Assembly (NCBI GenBank): GCA_946402275.1 | Contig: CAMIVY010000001.1 | Span: 186,001-250,000, forward strand | Direction: 5' to 3' | DNA: 64,000 nt | Origin: an uncultured Prevotella sp. | GTDB lineage: Bacteria; Bacteroidota; Bacteroidia; Bacteroidales; Bacteroidaceae | Shown: piece by piece, positions 25,645 through 34,997 of the stretch | Position numbering within the stretch: position 1 is the stretch's first letter | How the letters are laid out: the number at the start of each line of letters is the position of its first letter | Program-made: the position numbers and the translations under genes | The notes under the pieces: model-generated | Databases searched by the model: none | What the model saw: the letters and a program-made list of their open reading frames with translations, nothing else | What the model was told of the DNA's origin: nothing

Positions 25645-26340
25645 CTATTTATTATTAATTATAGCTTCGTAATTTGAAAGATCCTCAAGTGTCGTAATCT
25701 TAAAATTCATCGGGTCGCCTTCTATCATTTGACAATCAAGACCAGCTTTAAATGCGATCTCTGTACTACCATTTATTTTCAAGAGGTCTTCTTTAGGCAT
25801 CTCGTCGTGTACTTTAATATATTTTCCAAATCGGAACGCCTCGGGTGCTTGTCCACACCACAGATGATTTCTGTTTAATAGAGACTTTATCTTTTTTCCG
25901 TCTTCACTTAAATAAATAGTATCCTTAACTGGGATTACAGGCATTACAGCATCTGCTTGATTACATCCATTATAGCAGCGTTCAATGAGCTCATTACTAA
26001 CCAATGGGCGTGCTGCATCATGTATTAAGACAATGTCATTATCTTTATACCCGTTCTCTTTTACAACCTTCAAAGAATTATAGATTGAATACTGTCGAGT
26101 CTCACCTGCCTGTGCATAATAGACTGGTTTTTGGGGCTTTAGATTTTCGACCAAATTTTTTACAAAATTCTTCCATTCTTCCGCCACCGCTATAACAAGT
26201 GCATCAGTTTGTTTGTTATTTAAAAAAATACTAATACAATAACTGATAATTGGATGTCCATTAACTTCAACATATTGTTTGGGCTGATTTAAGCCCATAC
26301 GAGATCCTATACCACCAGAAAGTATTATTGATATATTCAT
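25645..26340 (-). CDS. Pentitol-5-phosphate cytidylyltransferase (TarI/IspD family)
   Basis: The 231-residue protein has the IspD/TarI features: SGGIGSRMG with KQY for CTP binding, VLIHDAARPLVS, and GDPMNFKITT near the end. In this setting it most likely makes a CDP-polyol from polyol phosphate and CTP. IspD itself (isoprenoid pathway) is the alternative, but position between wzx and the dehydrogenase gene favours the TarI role. It overlaps the wzx stop by 4 nt. Confidence 0.87.
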   Translation of the reverse strand: MNISIILSGGIGSRMGLNQPKQYVEVNGHPIISYCISIFLNNKQTDALVIAVAEEWKNFVKNLVENLKPQKPVYYAQAGETRQYSIYNSLKVVKENGYKDNDIVLIHDAARPLVSNELIERCYNGCNQADAVMPVIPVKDTIYLSEDGKKIKSLLNRNHLWCGQAPEAFRFGKYIKVHDEMPKEDLLKINGSTEIAFKAGLDCQMIEGDPMNFKITTLEDLSNYEAIINNK

Positions 26341-27869
26341 AATAAATTATTTATTTTTTTTCTAATTATCGTTGTCAAAAAAACACGTTCATCTTTATAT
26401 AATCCTATAAAATAAACAGATAATAGAGTAGAGCCTACTGTAACAACAGAAACAAGGATAAAAGAAAATATAGACTCATCAACATGTGTATACATAATAA
26501 TTGGTAGTAATGATGATGTTATACTCACACATAAAACATTTCCAATTACTTTACAGAAGAATTCTCCAACTCCAAATTTCACATATTTGTTTACAATGAT
26601 TATTCTCGCAAACATTATCAGAATCTCTATTAATACAGCAATAATATATGTTGCCTCTACTGGTGCACCCAAATAAAAAGAAATATATGACAAAACAAAT
26701 ATTGATAAAGCAAGACTTCCTATAACAATTTGATATTTCATTATCTTTCCTGTTGCCATAGATACTGTAAACAAGCCCGTTGTCAAAACGGAAATCAATG
26801 CACATACTATTGTTAGCCTTGAAAAAACTACAGTGTGTTCCGGAACTATTTTCAACCACAATTTTAGGATTATTGGTGTTTCAATAATTATAGGTAAAGA
26901 TATAAGTAGCATTAAATAAAACGAAAAACGTGCACCCTTAAAGACCAAACCATTCATCTTATCTATTTCTCCACTTGCATAAGACTTTGTTATTTGAGGA
27001 TTAATAGCTGTTGTAAAACTTGTCGTAAACTGTGAGACTGCACTATTTACCTGCGTTGCAATCCCTCTTGCAGCATTTACTGTTACTCCGAAAAAAAGAT
27101 TTATAAGCAAGTTGACACCATGGTTATTTAAAACACCGGCACCTGCGCCGAACATATTCCAAGATGCCATTGAGAATATTTCACGTAATAAACCATTATC
27201 TATTCGCATTCTATATTTGCACTCTTTAAAATGCCTTGAGCAATATAATTCATAACAAACTCTAATAACAACTGACACAATGAATAACATTACTCCATAA
27301 AAAATAAGTCTATCTTCTTTTATGAAATATAGCAATAATACAGAAAAAAGCTTAAGCATTACCTCTAAAATACTAATGTAAGCAAAAGCCGTCATCTTTT
27401 CATGAGCTATAATACACCCATTATATGGAATATTTATCAAATTAACAACAAATGTAAATGCCGAACATTGTAAAACCCAATTTGCCGCTATTAATCTAGA
27501 ATCTGGAATCTGCATCTTATAATTGAGAAACCATATCCCCACGATTTCAATCAATAATAGAATTAGAAGCGCCAGCAATATCATGACATTTACAGAGGTA
27601 TAAAAAACCTTATGTAATTTTTCATCATTATTACGCCCTATTTCTATAGTTATAAAACGACTTATTGCATTTGAGAGAGAGCCTGACAAAACAGTAAACA
27701 ATGTCACAAAACCACCAACCACATTATAAATACCATAATCATCAACTCCCAATGTCTCAAGTATTACTCTTGACATATATAAGTTTACGATCATGATAAA
27801 TATCATTCGTATATATAACACAAGGGTGTTTTTTGCTATTGTTTTTCCGTTTGTTTTTTCTACTTCCAT
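26337..27869 (-). CDS. wzx: Wzx-type oligosaccharide flippase
   Basis: The 510-residue integral membrane protein has about fourteen predicted helices and the MATE/MOP-like pattern (NTLVLYIRMIFIMIVNLYM, LGVDDYGIYNVVGGFV). It moves lipid-linked repeat units to the periplasmic face for Wzy. It is longer than average because of a hydrophilic C-terminal end. A structured spacer (27980-28032) separates it from wecC. Confidence 0.88.
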   Translation of the reverse strand: MEVEKTNGKTIAKNTLVLYIRMIFIMIVNLYMSRVILETLGVDDYGIYNVVGGFVTLFTVLSGSLSNAISRFITIEIGRNNDEKLHKVFYTSVNVMILLALLILLLIEIVGIWFLNYKMQIPDSRLIAANWVLQCSAFTFVVNLINIPYNGCIIAHEKMTAFAYISILEVMLKLFSVLLLYFIKEDRLIFYGVMLFIVSVVIRVCYELYCSRHFKECKYRMRIDNGLLREIFSMASWNMFGAGAGVLNNHGVNLLINLFFGVTVNAARGIATQVNSAVSQFTTSFTTAINPQITKSYASGEIDKMNGLVFKGARFSFYLMLLISLPIIIETPIILKLWLKIVPEHTVVFSRLTIVCALISVLTTGLFTVSMATGKIMKYQIVIGSLALSIFVLSYISFYLGAPVEATYIIAVLIEILIMFARIIIVNKYVKFGVGEFFCKVIGNVLCVSITSSLLPIIMYTHVDESIFSFILVSVVTVGSTLLSVYFIGLYKDERVFLTTIIRKKINNLL

Positions 27870-27979
27870 TTATTCCTAACTGTTGAAAAGTGATTCAAAA
27901 TAATGGTAATGTTAACGCACACTAAATCTTGTAGAACCAAAATTCTGTCATACCTTGCATTTATTATGAAATAAAAATG

Positions 27980-28032
27980 CTGCGTGTGGCAGTATCGAAC
28001 TGCATACTAATGTATCACCTGTGCACACGCAG
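27980..28032 (-). terminator. Multi-branched hairpin between wecC and wzx
   Basis: CTGCGTGTG (27980-27988) pairs with CACACGCAG (28024-28032). Inside are two small hairpins, GCAGT/ACTGC and ATAC/GTAT. On the minus strand it lies 10 nt after the wecC stop and is followed by CATTTTTATTT, so it may act as a partial terminator or mRNA processing site that lowers downstream expression. Confidence 0.5.
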
Positions 28033-28042
28033 TGCCTTGTAA

Positions 28043-29266
28043 TTAAATGTGATAAACACCTTCAAGAGGGCAAATGTTATGGCAATCCAAAATTACCTTA
28101 CCCTTAAGTTTGTCCCAATTTTGCTTGATGTGGTCGTGTTTCACCATAATGACAACCATATCTACCTCGTCCAAGAACTGGTCGAAGTCCAGAATCTGGT
28201 TCTTCACAATCTCCTTCTGCGTGAAGAAGGGATCGAAGGTCTTAAGAGGACGTGCCAAGTGGCGCTCCTGAATATCTATCATCTGGAGTGTGGGACTTTC
28301 ACGGATATCATCCACATTCTCTTTATAAGTCAGACCATAGAGACCAACACGACGGTTATCTGTAATGTTGTGCTCTTCCATAATCTCGTGGATACGCTCA
28401 AGCACAAAGACAGGCTGGTAGTCGTTGGTCTTCATACTTTCGTCAATAACCTTAGCAAGCTGAGGATAGTCACCCACGAGGAACCAAGGGTCAACGGAGA
28501 TGCAGTGACCTCCAACACCAGGACCAGGTTGCAAGATGTTCACGCGAGGATGCATATTACAGATCTTGATGATTTCATACACATCCATATTATCGTGACG
28601 GCAAATGCGGCTCAACTCATTGGCGAAAGCGATGTTCACAGCACGATAGGTATTCTCTACCACCTTGGTCATTTCAGCGGTACGGATGTCGGTAACGACA
28701 ATCTCACCCTGACAGAAAGAAGCGTAATAGCTCTTTACTTTCTCACCAATCTCCTTGGAGTCTGCACCAATGGTACGGTTGTTATGCAGCAACTCATAAA
28801 CCATGTTGCCGGGGATGATACGCTCAGGAGCGTGAACCAGATTGATATCCTCTCCAATCTTGAAGCCGTTGGCCTCAATAACAGGGCGCACGAACTTATC
28901 AATAGTTCCAGGGCTAACTGTTGATTCAACAACTACAGTTGCGCCTTTGGGGCATACCTTCATCACTTCCTTCACGGCTGCTACCACATAGCAAGCGTCA
29001 ACTTTCTTGCTGAACTTGTCGTAAGGAGTAGGAACAGAGACAATGTACATATCCGTCTTTTGATACTCTGTGGTGAACTTGATGCCAGCCTTTACAGCGG
29101 CCTGGAAAAGCTCGTCAAGACCATCTTCTTTGAAGGTTGTTTTACCTGCGTTGAGTGTTGCCACTAACTCTTTGTTGTAGTCTGTACCTATGACCTCTAC
29201 ACCGTGAGAAGCCATCATTAATGCTGTGGGCAATCCAATATAGCCCAGTCCAATTACGTTAATCAT
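28043..29266 (-). CDS. wecC: UDP-N-acetyl-D-mannosaminuronic acid dehydrogenase (WecC type)
   Basis: The 407-residue protein is a nucleotide-sugar dehydrogenase: GLGYIGLPTALMMA at the N-terminus for NAD, PERIIPGNM, EMTKVVENTYRAVNIA with the catalytic Lys region, and GPGVGGHCISVDPWF with the catalytic Cys. It oxidises UDP-ManNAc twice to UDP-ManNAcA. WecB is encoded immediately upstream, which supports ManNAcA rather than another uronic acid. Confidence 0.9.
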   Translation of the reverse strand: MINVIGLGYIGLPTALMMASHGVEVIGTDYNKELVATLNAGKTTFKEDGLDELFQAAVKAGIKFTTEYQKTDMYIVSVPTPYDKFSKKVDACYVVAAVKEVMKVCPKGATVVVESTVSPGTIDKFVRPVIEANGFKIGEDINLVHAPERIIPGNMVYELLHNNRTIGADSKEIGEKVKSYYASFCQGEIVVTDIRTAEMTKVVENTYRAVNIAFANELSRICRHDNMDVYEIIKICNMHPRVNILQPGPGVGGHCISVDPWFLVGDYPQLAKVIDESMKTNDYQPVFVLERIHEIMEEHNITDNRRVGLYGLTYKENVDDIRESPTLQMIDIQERHLARPLKTFDPFFTQKEIVKNQILDFDQFLDEVDMVVIMVKHDHIKQNWDKLKGKVILDCHNICPLEGVYHI

Positions 29267-29330
29267 ATTGCTATAAATTATTAATTCGTGTTAAAACGTT
29301 AATTTGTTAACCGTTAATTGTTCCAAGTTT

Positions 29331-30506
29331 TCATTTCACTTCGTAACGGTCAACAGTTTCACCATTCAGGGCACGTACAATGCGGCTGCAAGCTTTGCCG
29401 TCACCATAGGGGTTCACGGCTTTGCTCATCTTCTCGTATGCTACCGCATCATCAAGGAGGGTGCTGACTTCATTTACAATCAAATCGTGATTGGTGCCCA
29501 CCAGATGTACAGTCCCGCTCTTCAATGCTTCCGGACGCTCGGTAGTGTCACGCATCACGAGTACGGGTTTTCCTAAACCGGGGGCTTCCTCCTGAATGCC
29601 GCCTGAGTCGGTGAGTACGACAGTACTCTTCTCCATCAGATAGACGAACTCCAAGTACTGCAATGGCTCAATGAAGAAGAAGTTCGGACGAGTTAAGTCC
29701 TCACCAAACACTTCGTGAATGGGCTTGCGCACATTGGGGTTCAGGTGCATCGGATATACAAAGTCCACATCAGGATAATTCTCGCTGAGGTCTTTCATAG
29801 CTGTCACCATAGAGATAAAGCCATCACCGAAGTTCTCTCTTCTATGTCCAGTGATGAGTACAAGCTTCTTGCCGCCGTCAAGCCGAGTTACGTCGTAACC
29901 GGCATTCTTGAGCACATTGATTTGCTCGTCTGCAAGAGCTTTGTCAGTCTTCAGTTTATCAACCACCATGTGAAGGGCATCAATTACGGTGTTGCCAGTG
30001 ACAAAGATCTGACCATGCGCTTTTTCTTCCTGTAGGTTCTTCTCACTCAGGGGTGTAGGGGCAAAGTCGTAAGTAGCAATACGGCCAGTAATCTGGCGGT
30101 TCATCTCCTCAGGCCAAGGGCTGTAGATGTTATGTGTACGCAGGCCTGCCTCCACGTGACCTACAGGAATCTGCTGGTAGAAGGCTGCCATGGCAGCAGC
30201 TGTGCTGGTGGTGGTATCACCGTGGACAAGCACCACATCGGGTTTGCACTCGTTGAACACATCGCGCATGCCTGTGAGCACACGGGCAGTGACATCATAG
30301 AGGTCCTGTCCCTGCTTCATGATGTTCAGGTCGTAATCGGGCTTCACATCAAAGATGGTGAGCACCTGGTCCAGCATCTCACGGTGCTGACCTGTTACAC
30401 ACACTATAGTCTCAAACTCTGTAGGGTGCTTCTGGAACTCCTTCACCAGAGGGCACATCTTAATTGCTTCGGGTCTTGTGCCAAAGACCAACATTACTTT
30501 CTTCAT
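29331..30506 (-). CDS. wecB: UDP-N-acetylglucosamine 2-epimerase, non-hydrolysing
   Basis: The 391-residue protein has the WecB pattern: FGTRPEAIKMCPLV, VCVTGQHREML, VHGDTTTS, HVEAGLRTH, TGHRRENFG, and LTDSGGIQEEAPGLGKPVLV. It interconverts UDP-GlcNAc and UDP-ManNAc in the cytosol. With WecC it supplies UDP-ManNAcA to the cluster. Length is normal. Confidence 0.93.
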   Translation of the reverse strand: MKKVMLVFGTRPEAIKMCPLVKEFQKHPTEFETIVCVTGQHREMLDQVLTIFDVKPDYDLNIMKQGQDLYDVTARVLTGMRDVFNECKPDVVLVHGDTTTSTAAAMAAFYQQIPVGHVEAGLRTHNIYSPWPEEMNRQITGRIATYDFAPTPLSEKNLQEEKAHGQIFVTGNTVIDALHMVVDKLKTDKALADEQINVLKNAGYDVTRLDGGKKLVLITGHRRENFGDGFISMVTAMKDLSENYPDVDFVYPMHLNPNVRKPIHEVFGEDLTRPNFFFIEPLQYLEFVYLMEKSTVVLTDSGGIQEEAPGLGKPVLVMRDTTERPEALKSGTVHLVGTNHDLIVNEVSTLLDDAVAYEKMSKAVNPYGDGKACSRIVRALNGETVDRYEVK

Positions 30507-30525
30507 ATATCGTCAATGAATATGC

Positions 30526-31695
30526 CTAATTTAAACTATCCTTATACCAATCAAACAGTTTCTGGACACCTTCGTCTATTTCCACTTTGTGCGTCCAACC
30601 CAGAGAATGCAGCTTGCTCACGTCAATGAGCTTGCGCATAGTGCCATCAGGCTTGCTGGCATCAAAGGCTACTTCACCCTCAAAGCCAACGGCATTGACT
30701 ACCAGTTCGCTCAGCTCACGGATGGTGAGCTCCTTGCCTGTGCCCACATTGATGTGGCAGTTGCGGATTTCGCCCAGGCTGGGGATGTAGCCGCCACGGC
30801 CGGTACTGTGGTTGCGGTCAACCACTCCGTCTGCAGCCACACCATAGTGCACGCTGGAGTATTTCTCTATACCAATGATGTCACTGAAGTTCACGTTCAG
30901 CAGCACATGGACTGAGGCATCTGCCATATCTTCGCTCCACAGGAATTCACGGAGGGGTGTTCCTGTACCCCAAAGGGTTACTTTATTATTCTCAATACCG
31001 TACTTTGCAAGCACATTAAGAATGTCTTCCTTAGAAGCATCGCCATTCACGCCCTCCACTGGTCGCTTATTCAAGTCAATGGCTATCTTGTCCCAGGCAT
31101 CATCATGGATGAGCTTTGCCAAATACACCTTGCGCATCATGGCGGGCATGACATGGCTGTTCTCCAGATGGAAGTTGTCGTTGGGACCATACAGGTTGGT
31201 GGGCATCACGGCAATGTAGTTGGTGCCGTACTGCAGGTTGTAGCTCTCGCACATCTTCAGGCCAGCAATCTTGGCAATGGCATACTCCTCATTGGTGTAC
31301 TCCAGCGGGCTGGTCAGGAGGCAGTCCTCTTTCATAGGCTGAGGTGCATTCTTGGGATAGATGCAGGTGCTACCCAGGAAGAGGAGTTTTTTCACCCCAT
31401 GTGCGTAAGCTTCGCTGATGACGTTACATTGAATCTTCATGTTCATCATGATGAAGTCAGCACGATACAGTGAATTTGCCATGATGCCGCCCACAAAGGC
31501 TGCCGCCAGCACCACTGCATCCGGTTTCTCCTCATCAAAGAACTGCTTGACAGCCACTTGGTCTGTTAAGTCTAGTTCTTTGTGGCTCCGGCCAACAAGG
31601 TTGGTGTAACCACGCTGCAGCAGGTTGTTCCAAATAGCAGAACCAACCAAGCCGTTGTGGCCAGCCACATATATCTTTGTGTCTTTACTCAACAT
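30526..31695 (-). CDS. fcl: GDP-L-fucose synthase
   Basis: The 389-residue SDR protein converts GDP-4-keto-6-deoxy-mannose to GDP-L-fucose. It has VAGHNGLVGSAIW, FLGSTCIYPKNAPQPM, the catalytic EEYAIAKIAGLKM (Tyr-x-x-x-Lys) and LWGTGTPLREFLWSEDMA. It is longer than the roughly 310-320 residues typical of the family because of extra segments around residues 180-220 and 275-315, a form that I associate with Bacteroidota. It follows gmd by 26 nt. Confidence 0.92.
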   Translation of the reverse strand: MLSKDTKIYVAGHNGLVGSAIWNNLLQRGYTNLVGRSHKELDLTDQVAVKQFFDEEKPDAVVLAAAFVGGIMANSLYRADFIMMNMKIQCNVISEAYAHGVKKLLFLGSTCIYPKNAPQPMKEDCLLTSPLEYTNEEYAIAKIAGLKMCESYNLQYGTNYIAVMPTNLYGPNDNFHLENSHVMPAMMRKVYLAKLIHDDAWDKIAIDLNKRPVEGVNGDASKEDILNVLAKYGIENNKVTLWGTGTPLREFLWSEDMADASVHVLLNVNFSDIIGIEKYSSVHYGVAADGVVDRNHSTGRGGYIPSLGEIRNCHINVGTGKELTIRELSELVVNAVGFEGEVAFDASKPDGTMRKLIDVSKLHSLGWTHKVEIDEGVQKLFDWYKDSLN

Positions 31696-31721
31696 AGTTT
31701 CGTAATTCCGTTAGCACGCTA

Positions 31722-32828
31722 TTACTTTACGATTCCCTTTTCGAGGTACTCGGCGAGGTTAGTGCGCACCTTGGCAGCAGCACCTTCTGCGGCTACCTTA
31801 GCAATATCATGTTCAACCATGATCTTCACCAACTCCTCAAAGCTGGTCTTATTAGGATTCCAGCCCAACTTAGCTTTAGCCTTAGTAGGATCACCCCAAA
31901 GGTTAACCACATCTGTGGGACGATAGAAATCTTCGCTAACAGCGACAACGACCTTACCAATCAAGTTTTCAAGACCTTTGACAACAATGCCCTTTTCATT
32001 GATACCTTCGCCCTCGAACTTCAATTCAATGCCTGCATGTTTGAAAGCAAGTTCCGTGAATTCACGGACAGAGTGCTGAACACCTGTAGCAATCACGAAG
32101 TCTTCAGGTTTGTCCTGCTGAAGAATGAGCCACATGCATTCTACATAATCCTTGGCATAACCCCAGTCACGCAGAGAGTCCATATTACCCAAATACAGGC
32201 AGTCCTGTAATCCCTGAGAGATACGGGCTGCGGCAAGAGTAATCTTACGTGTGACAAAAGTCTCACCACGGCGCTCAGACTCGTGATTGAACAGAATACC
32301 AGAACAGCAGTACATATTGTATGCCTCACGGTACTCTTTGACAATCCAGAAGCCATACTGCTTGGCCACAGCGTAAGGGCTATAGGGATGGAAGGGCGTG
32401 TTCTCATTCTGAGGAACTTCTTCTACTTTGCCATACAGTTCAGAAGTGCTTGCCTGATAGATACGACAGGTTTCTGTCATACCCAACTGGCGCACAGCCT
32501 CCAAAATACGCAGCACACCTACGGCATCGACATCAGCCGTAAACTCAGGAGAGTCGAAACTCACCTGAACATGGCTCTGTGCTGCAAGGTTGTAGATCTC
32601 GTCAGGACATACCTTACCGATAACGCCCAAAACACTCATGGAGTCACCCAGGTCTGCATAGTGCAGATGGAAATGGGGAGTACCCTCCAAATGTGCTATA
32701 CGCTCACGGAAGTCCACAGAACTTCTGCGGATGGTTCCATGCACGTCATATCCTTTTTCCAACAAAAACTCGGCCAGATAACTACCATCTTGGCCCGTAA
32801 TTCCAGTAATTAGTGCTGTTTTTTTCAT
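31722..32828 (-). CDS. gmd: GDP-mannose 4,6-dehydratase
   Basis: The 368-residue protein has [34 protein letters not shown] [25 protein letters not shown] and [17 protein letters not shown], all diagnostic of Gmd. It makes GDP-4-keto-6-deoxy-D-mannose for Fcl. It is the first gene of the polysaccharide transcript on this strand; the 215 nt upstream contain a palindrome at 32980-33002. Confidence 0.94.
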   Translation of the reverse strand: MKKTALITGITGQDGSYLAEFLLEKGYDVHGTIRRSSVDFRERIAHLEGTPHFHLHYADLGDSMSVLGVIGKVCPDEIYNLAAQSHVQVSFDSPEFTADVDAVGVLRILEAVRQLGMTETCRIYQASTSELYGKVEEVPQNENTPFHPYSPYAVAKQYGFWIVKEYREAYNMYCCSGILFNHESERRGETFVTRKITLAAARISQGLQDCLYLGNMDSLRDWGYAKDYVECMWLILQQDKPEDFVIATGVQHSVREFTELAFKHAGIELKFEGEGINEKGIVVKGLENLIGKVVVAVSEDFYRPTDVVNLWGDPTKAKAKLGWNPNKTSFEELVKIMVEHDIAKVAAEGAAAKVRTNLAEYLEKGIVK

Positions 32829-32979
32829 TATATAATCTTGATAAAGGGGCAGGATTATCAGGATAATGTAATTCTTATGAGAGCCCTAGATAAGACGCCC
32901 CATACAATAATTTTTTAATATTTGCCTCGCTGCAGCATCTGTAAATCTCCAATTTTAATTCCTCTTCGTTGATCCTTTC

Positions 32980-33002
32980 GGTTAATCCCGCGCGGATTAA
33001 CC
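32980..33002. promoter_or_regulatory. Palindrome upstream of gmd
   Basis: GGTTAATCC and GGATTAACC form a perfect 9-bp inverted repeat around CGCGC. It lies about 150 nt upstream of gmd and 40 nt downstream of the preceding operon's last stop. It has no T run, so an operator or mRNA structure is likelier than an intrinsic terminator. No clear promoter was found here. Confidence 0.4.
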
Positions 33003-33043
33003 AAATTTAAGCACAATATATTCTTTGGGAAATCTAAATTTAT

Positions 33044-33337
33044 TCATGATCTTGACTCACTGACGCTTTTTTTATCTTCAGTTTTATTTTCTAATATACC
33101 TAGAGAACCAAGTGCATGATGAGAAATATAGCCACAATTATTACAAACAAGCATCACATACGGAAGAATCCTCCCCTCAAGATATATCTCATGGTAATCT
33201 TCTCCTAAAACTGTCGAGGAATACCCATCAACCAACGAGAAATGGCCTTTATGACAGATCGGACAGGAGAAATGACCAACCTTTTTATTTAAGATTTCTA
33301 TTATTATCTTCTTTTCTTCTTCTTTAATCATATTCAA
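33044..33337 (-). CDS. Zinc-ribbon-like small protein
   Basis: The 97-residue protein has two Cys pairs, CPIC near residue 25 and CNNC near residue 66, spaced as in a zinc ribbon. The segment between them is beta-rich. The C-terminus is charged. It overlaps the end of the TIR-like gene by 14 nt and closes a five-gene operon. A nucleic-acid-binding or protein-binding role is plausible; the family is not recognised. Confidence 0.7.
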   Translation of the reverse strand: MNMIKEEEKKIIIEILNKKVGHFSCPICHKGHFSLVDGYSSTVLGEDYHEIYLEGRILPYVMLVCNNCGYISHHALGSLGILENKTEDKKSVSESRS

Positions 33338-34043
33338 TTTGTGTCAGCGTTAAGCTCAATTGTTGGAATAAATCATCAAAATCTTTGTAGATAAGCAGTC
33401 TGTTTCCTTTCAAGTTCTCAGGCAATTCATTTGATTTTTCTCGTTTTACCAAAAGAATGACAAGTTTACCTATTGCATGTGCAATACCTACCTCATATAG
33501 GACATTGGGGTTCCGACCGTCTAAAACAGCAATTACTACTTGGGCTTGTATAATCTTTGATACTATATATTTACGTAAATTTGCGTTATTCTCTATCTTT
33601 TCTTCATCTGTTCTCAGACAGTTAAAACCATTATACATACAACCTTGTTTTATTGTAGAATACAAATTGTCATATTTTGTATTGAATGGCATGAGACATA
33701 TTATAGATTTCTCTACAATTGTATATTCTTCACGTGATATTCCTAAATCTTCAAAATAACTATAATTGGGAACTTCTTTTTTTGACTTTAATTCATTGTT
33801 ATTAGATGCATCTAATAGCAAATGATTACTATCACTAAAGATCACTGCATCTTTTGTCAAGTCATCAACGTTATTATAAATAACATTCTCCAACTTTTCC
33901 CGCTGTAGGCTCATCTTAACACTTTTCTCCTTGTCTCGCTCTATGATTAATTTGTTTAGTTTGCGAAACTGATAAAGAAAGATAGTTCCTAATATAGACA
34001 CTATTGTAATGACTATACTGAATATCTCTATAATATTATCCAT
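33324..34043 (-). CDS. Membrane-anchored TIR-like / nucleoside-deoxyribosyltransferase-like protein
   Basis: The 239-residue protein has one N-terminal membrane helix (FSIVITIVSILGTIFLY), a coiled linker, and a C-terminal domain beginning IICLMPFNTKYD. That domain contains VVIAVLDGRNPNVLYEVGIAHAIGK, written here as two parts: VVIAVLDGRN and PNVLYEVGIAHA. This is the signature of the TIR-like predicted nucleotide-binding domains related to nucleoside 2-deoxyribosyltransferases, with Glu in LYEVGIAHA as the likely catalytic residue. Comparable proteins act as NAD- or nucleotide-degrading effectors in phage defence. It overlaps both neighbours, so it is probably an effector of the operon; activity is inference. 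Confidence 0.72.
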   Translation of the reverse strand: MDNIIEIFSIVITIVSILGTIFLYQFRKLNKLIIERDKEKSVKMSLQREKLENVIYNNVDDLTKDAVIFSDSNHLLLDASNNNELKSKKEVPNYSYFEDLGISREEYTIVEKSIICLMPFNTKYDNLYSTIKQGCMYNGFNCLRTDEEKIENNANLRKYIVSKIIQAQVVIAVLDGRNPNVLYEVGIAHAIGKLVILLVKREKSNELPENLKGNRLLIYKDFDDLFQQLSLTLTQIEYD

Positions 34044-34488
34044 GACTTATTGACAATAAATTACTAATCCAAATCACAAAACAAAGCCATACTATAACTA
34101 AACTATACAAACAAAAAGCAAATCCGATTCTTTTCTTTGAAGGTTTGATCTCCTTATGGAGTTCTAAAACAGAAGTTCTAAGTAAGCATCCAATCCAGGC
34201 AACAAAAATTGTAAGTAAGAGAAGAATAACTCCAACCACCAATCCCACTTTACTATTTCCAAAGAATATGAAATTGGTTATCACCAAGGTACTAGTTATA
34301 CATAAGAAGTCTATTGGAACCTCAACACTCATATCTAACCATAAAATCTGAGGACGGCCTTTAGCTACCGTATATTTAAGTGCTGAATATATGAGCAACA
34401 ATACTATCGGAATACCAAGGTTGGTAATATATGGCATAGAATCCTCCAACCATCCCACACATTGCTCATTAAAGGACAAGTCTTTCAT
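34036..34488 (-). CDS. Four-helix membrane protein
   Basis: The 150-residue protein has four predicted membrane segments (ITNLGIPIVLLLIYSALKY, FLCITSTLVITNFIFF, GLVVGVILLLLTIFVAWIG and LYSLVIVWLCFVIWISNL) and short loops. It overlaps the TIR-like gene by 8 nt. No named family is recognised, but small multi-helix proteins encoded beside an effector are common in conflict systems, where they form pores or dock effectors to the membrane. Confidence 0.72.
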   Translation of the reverse strand: MKDLSFNEQCVGWLEDSMPYITNLGIPIVLLLIYSALKYTVAKGRPQILWLDMSVEVPIDFLCITSTLVITNFIFFGNSKVGLVVGVILLLLTIFVAWIGCLLRTSVLELHKEIKPSKKRIGFAFCLYSLVIVWLCFVIWISNLLSISHG

Positions 34489-34499
34489 AAAAATGTTTA

Positions 34500-34997
34500 T
34501 CAGATTTTGTCTTTTTGACCATTTTTCAATCCACGCAAATCGCAGAAGTAGGGCTTGTTAGCAAATTCCCTCTTGGCTTTTTCCATTATAGGGTTCGACT
34601 TATTCGAGGGAAAAGAGGTTGCAACAATTCGTGCCTTTATAACTTTATTGGATGGATGCTTAAAAATCGGTTTCTTTAATGTCGTCAACAACTGTTCTAT
34701 TGCATGAGGGACATCAACACCTTTGAGTTCAACAAATATCTCAGCCCATTCATCATCGCCGTACTTAACGAGAATCAATTTATCACATTTCTCACCTTCT
34801 TTGATTATATTTCCATCAACTTGATATGAAACTGAAGCTTTATTATCCAATACTTCTAAAGTATATTTCTTTCCTTTTTCACTTTCAACGATAGTCTTAC
34901 GTACTTGTAACGGCTGCTCTGGATTAAATCCATTAGTCACTAGATTATCATGCGTTGATTTGATAGTCACTGCTTGGCCTGTCTTCTTACTCGCCAT
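34500..34997 (-). CDS. Putative PD-(D/E)XK-like small protein
   Basis: The 165-residue protein has a strand-rich core: KCDKLILVKYGDDEW followed by AEIFVELKGVD, giving an Asp and Glu-x-Lys arrangement like PD-(D/E)XK nucleases, then HAIEQLL and KARIVATSFPSN. The start overlaps the ATPase gene end by 11 nt, implying coupled translation. It may be a nuclease working with the ATPase, or a degraded nuclease fold used for binding. The nuclease call is tentative. Confidence 0.6.
   Translation of the reverse strand: MASKKTGQAVTIKSTHDNLVTNGFNPEQPLQVRKTIVESEKGKKYTLEVLDNKASVSYQVDGNIIKEGEKCDKLILVKYGDDEWAEIFVELKGVDVPHAIEQLLTTLKKPIFKHPSNKVIKARIVATSFPSNKSNPIMEKAKREFANKPYFCDLRGLKNGQKDKI

Noticed and set aside
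20390..27869. Similar starts VEKTNG in the internal Met form of the SGNH protein and in Wzx
   Set aside because: Only six residues match, the DNA differs, and in the SGNH gene this segment is internal; probably coincidence.
28049..28924. A 291-codon plus-strand frame across wecC
   Set aside because: It is antisense to wecC, which has all diagnostic motifs; the frame is a shadow.
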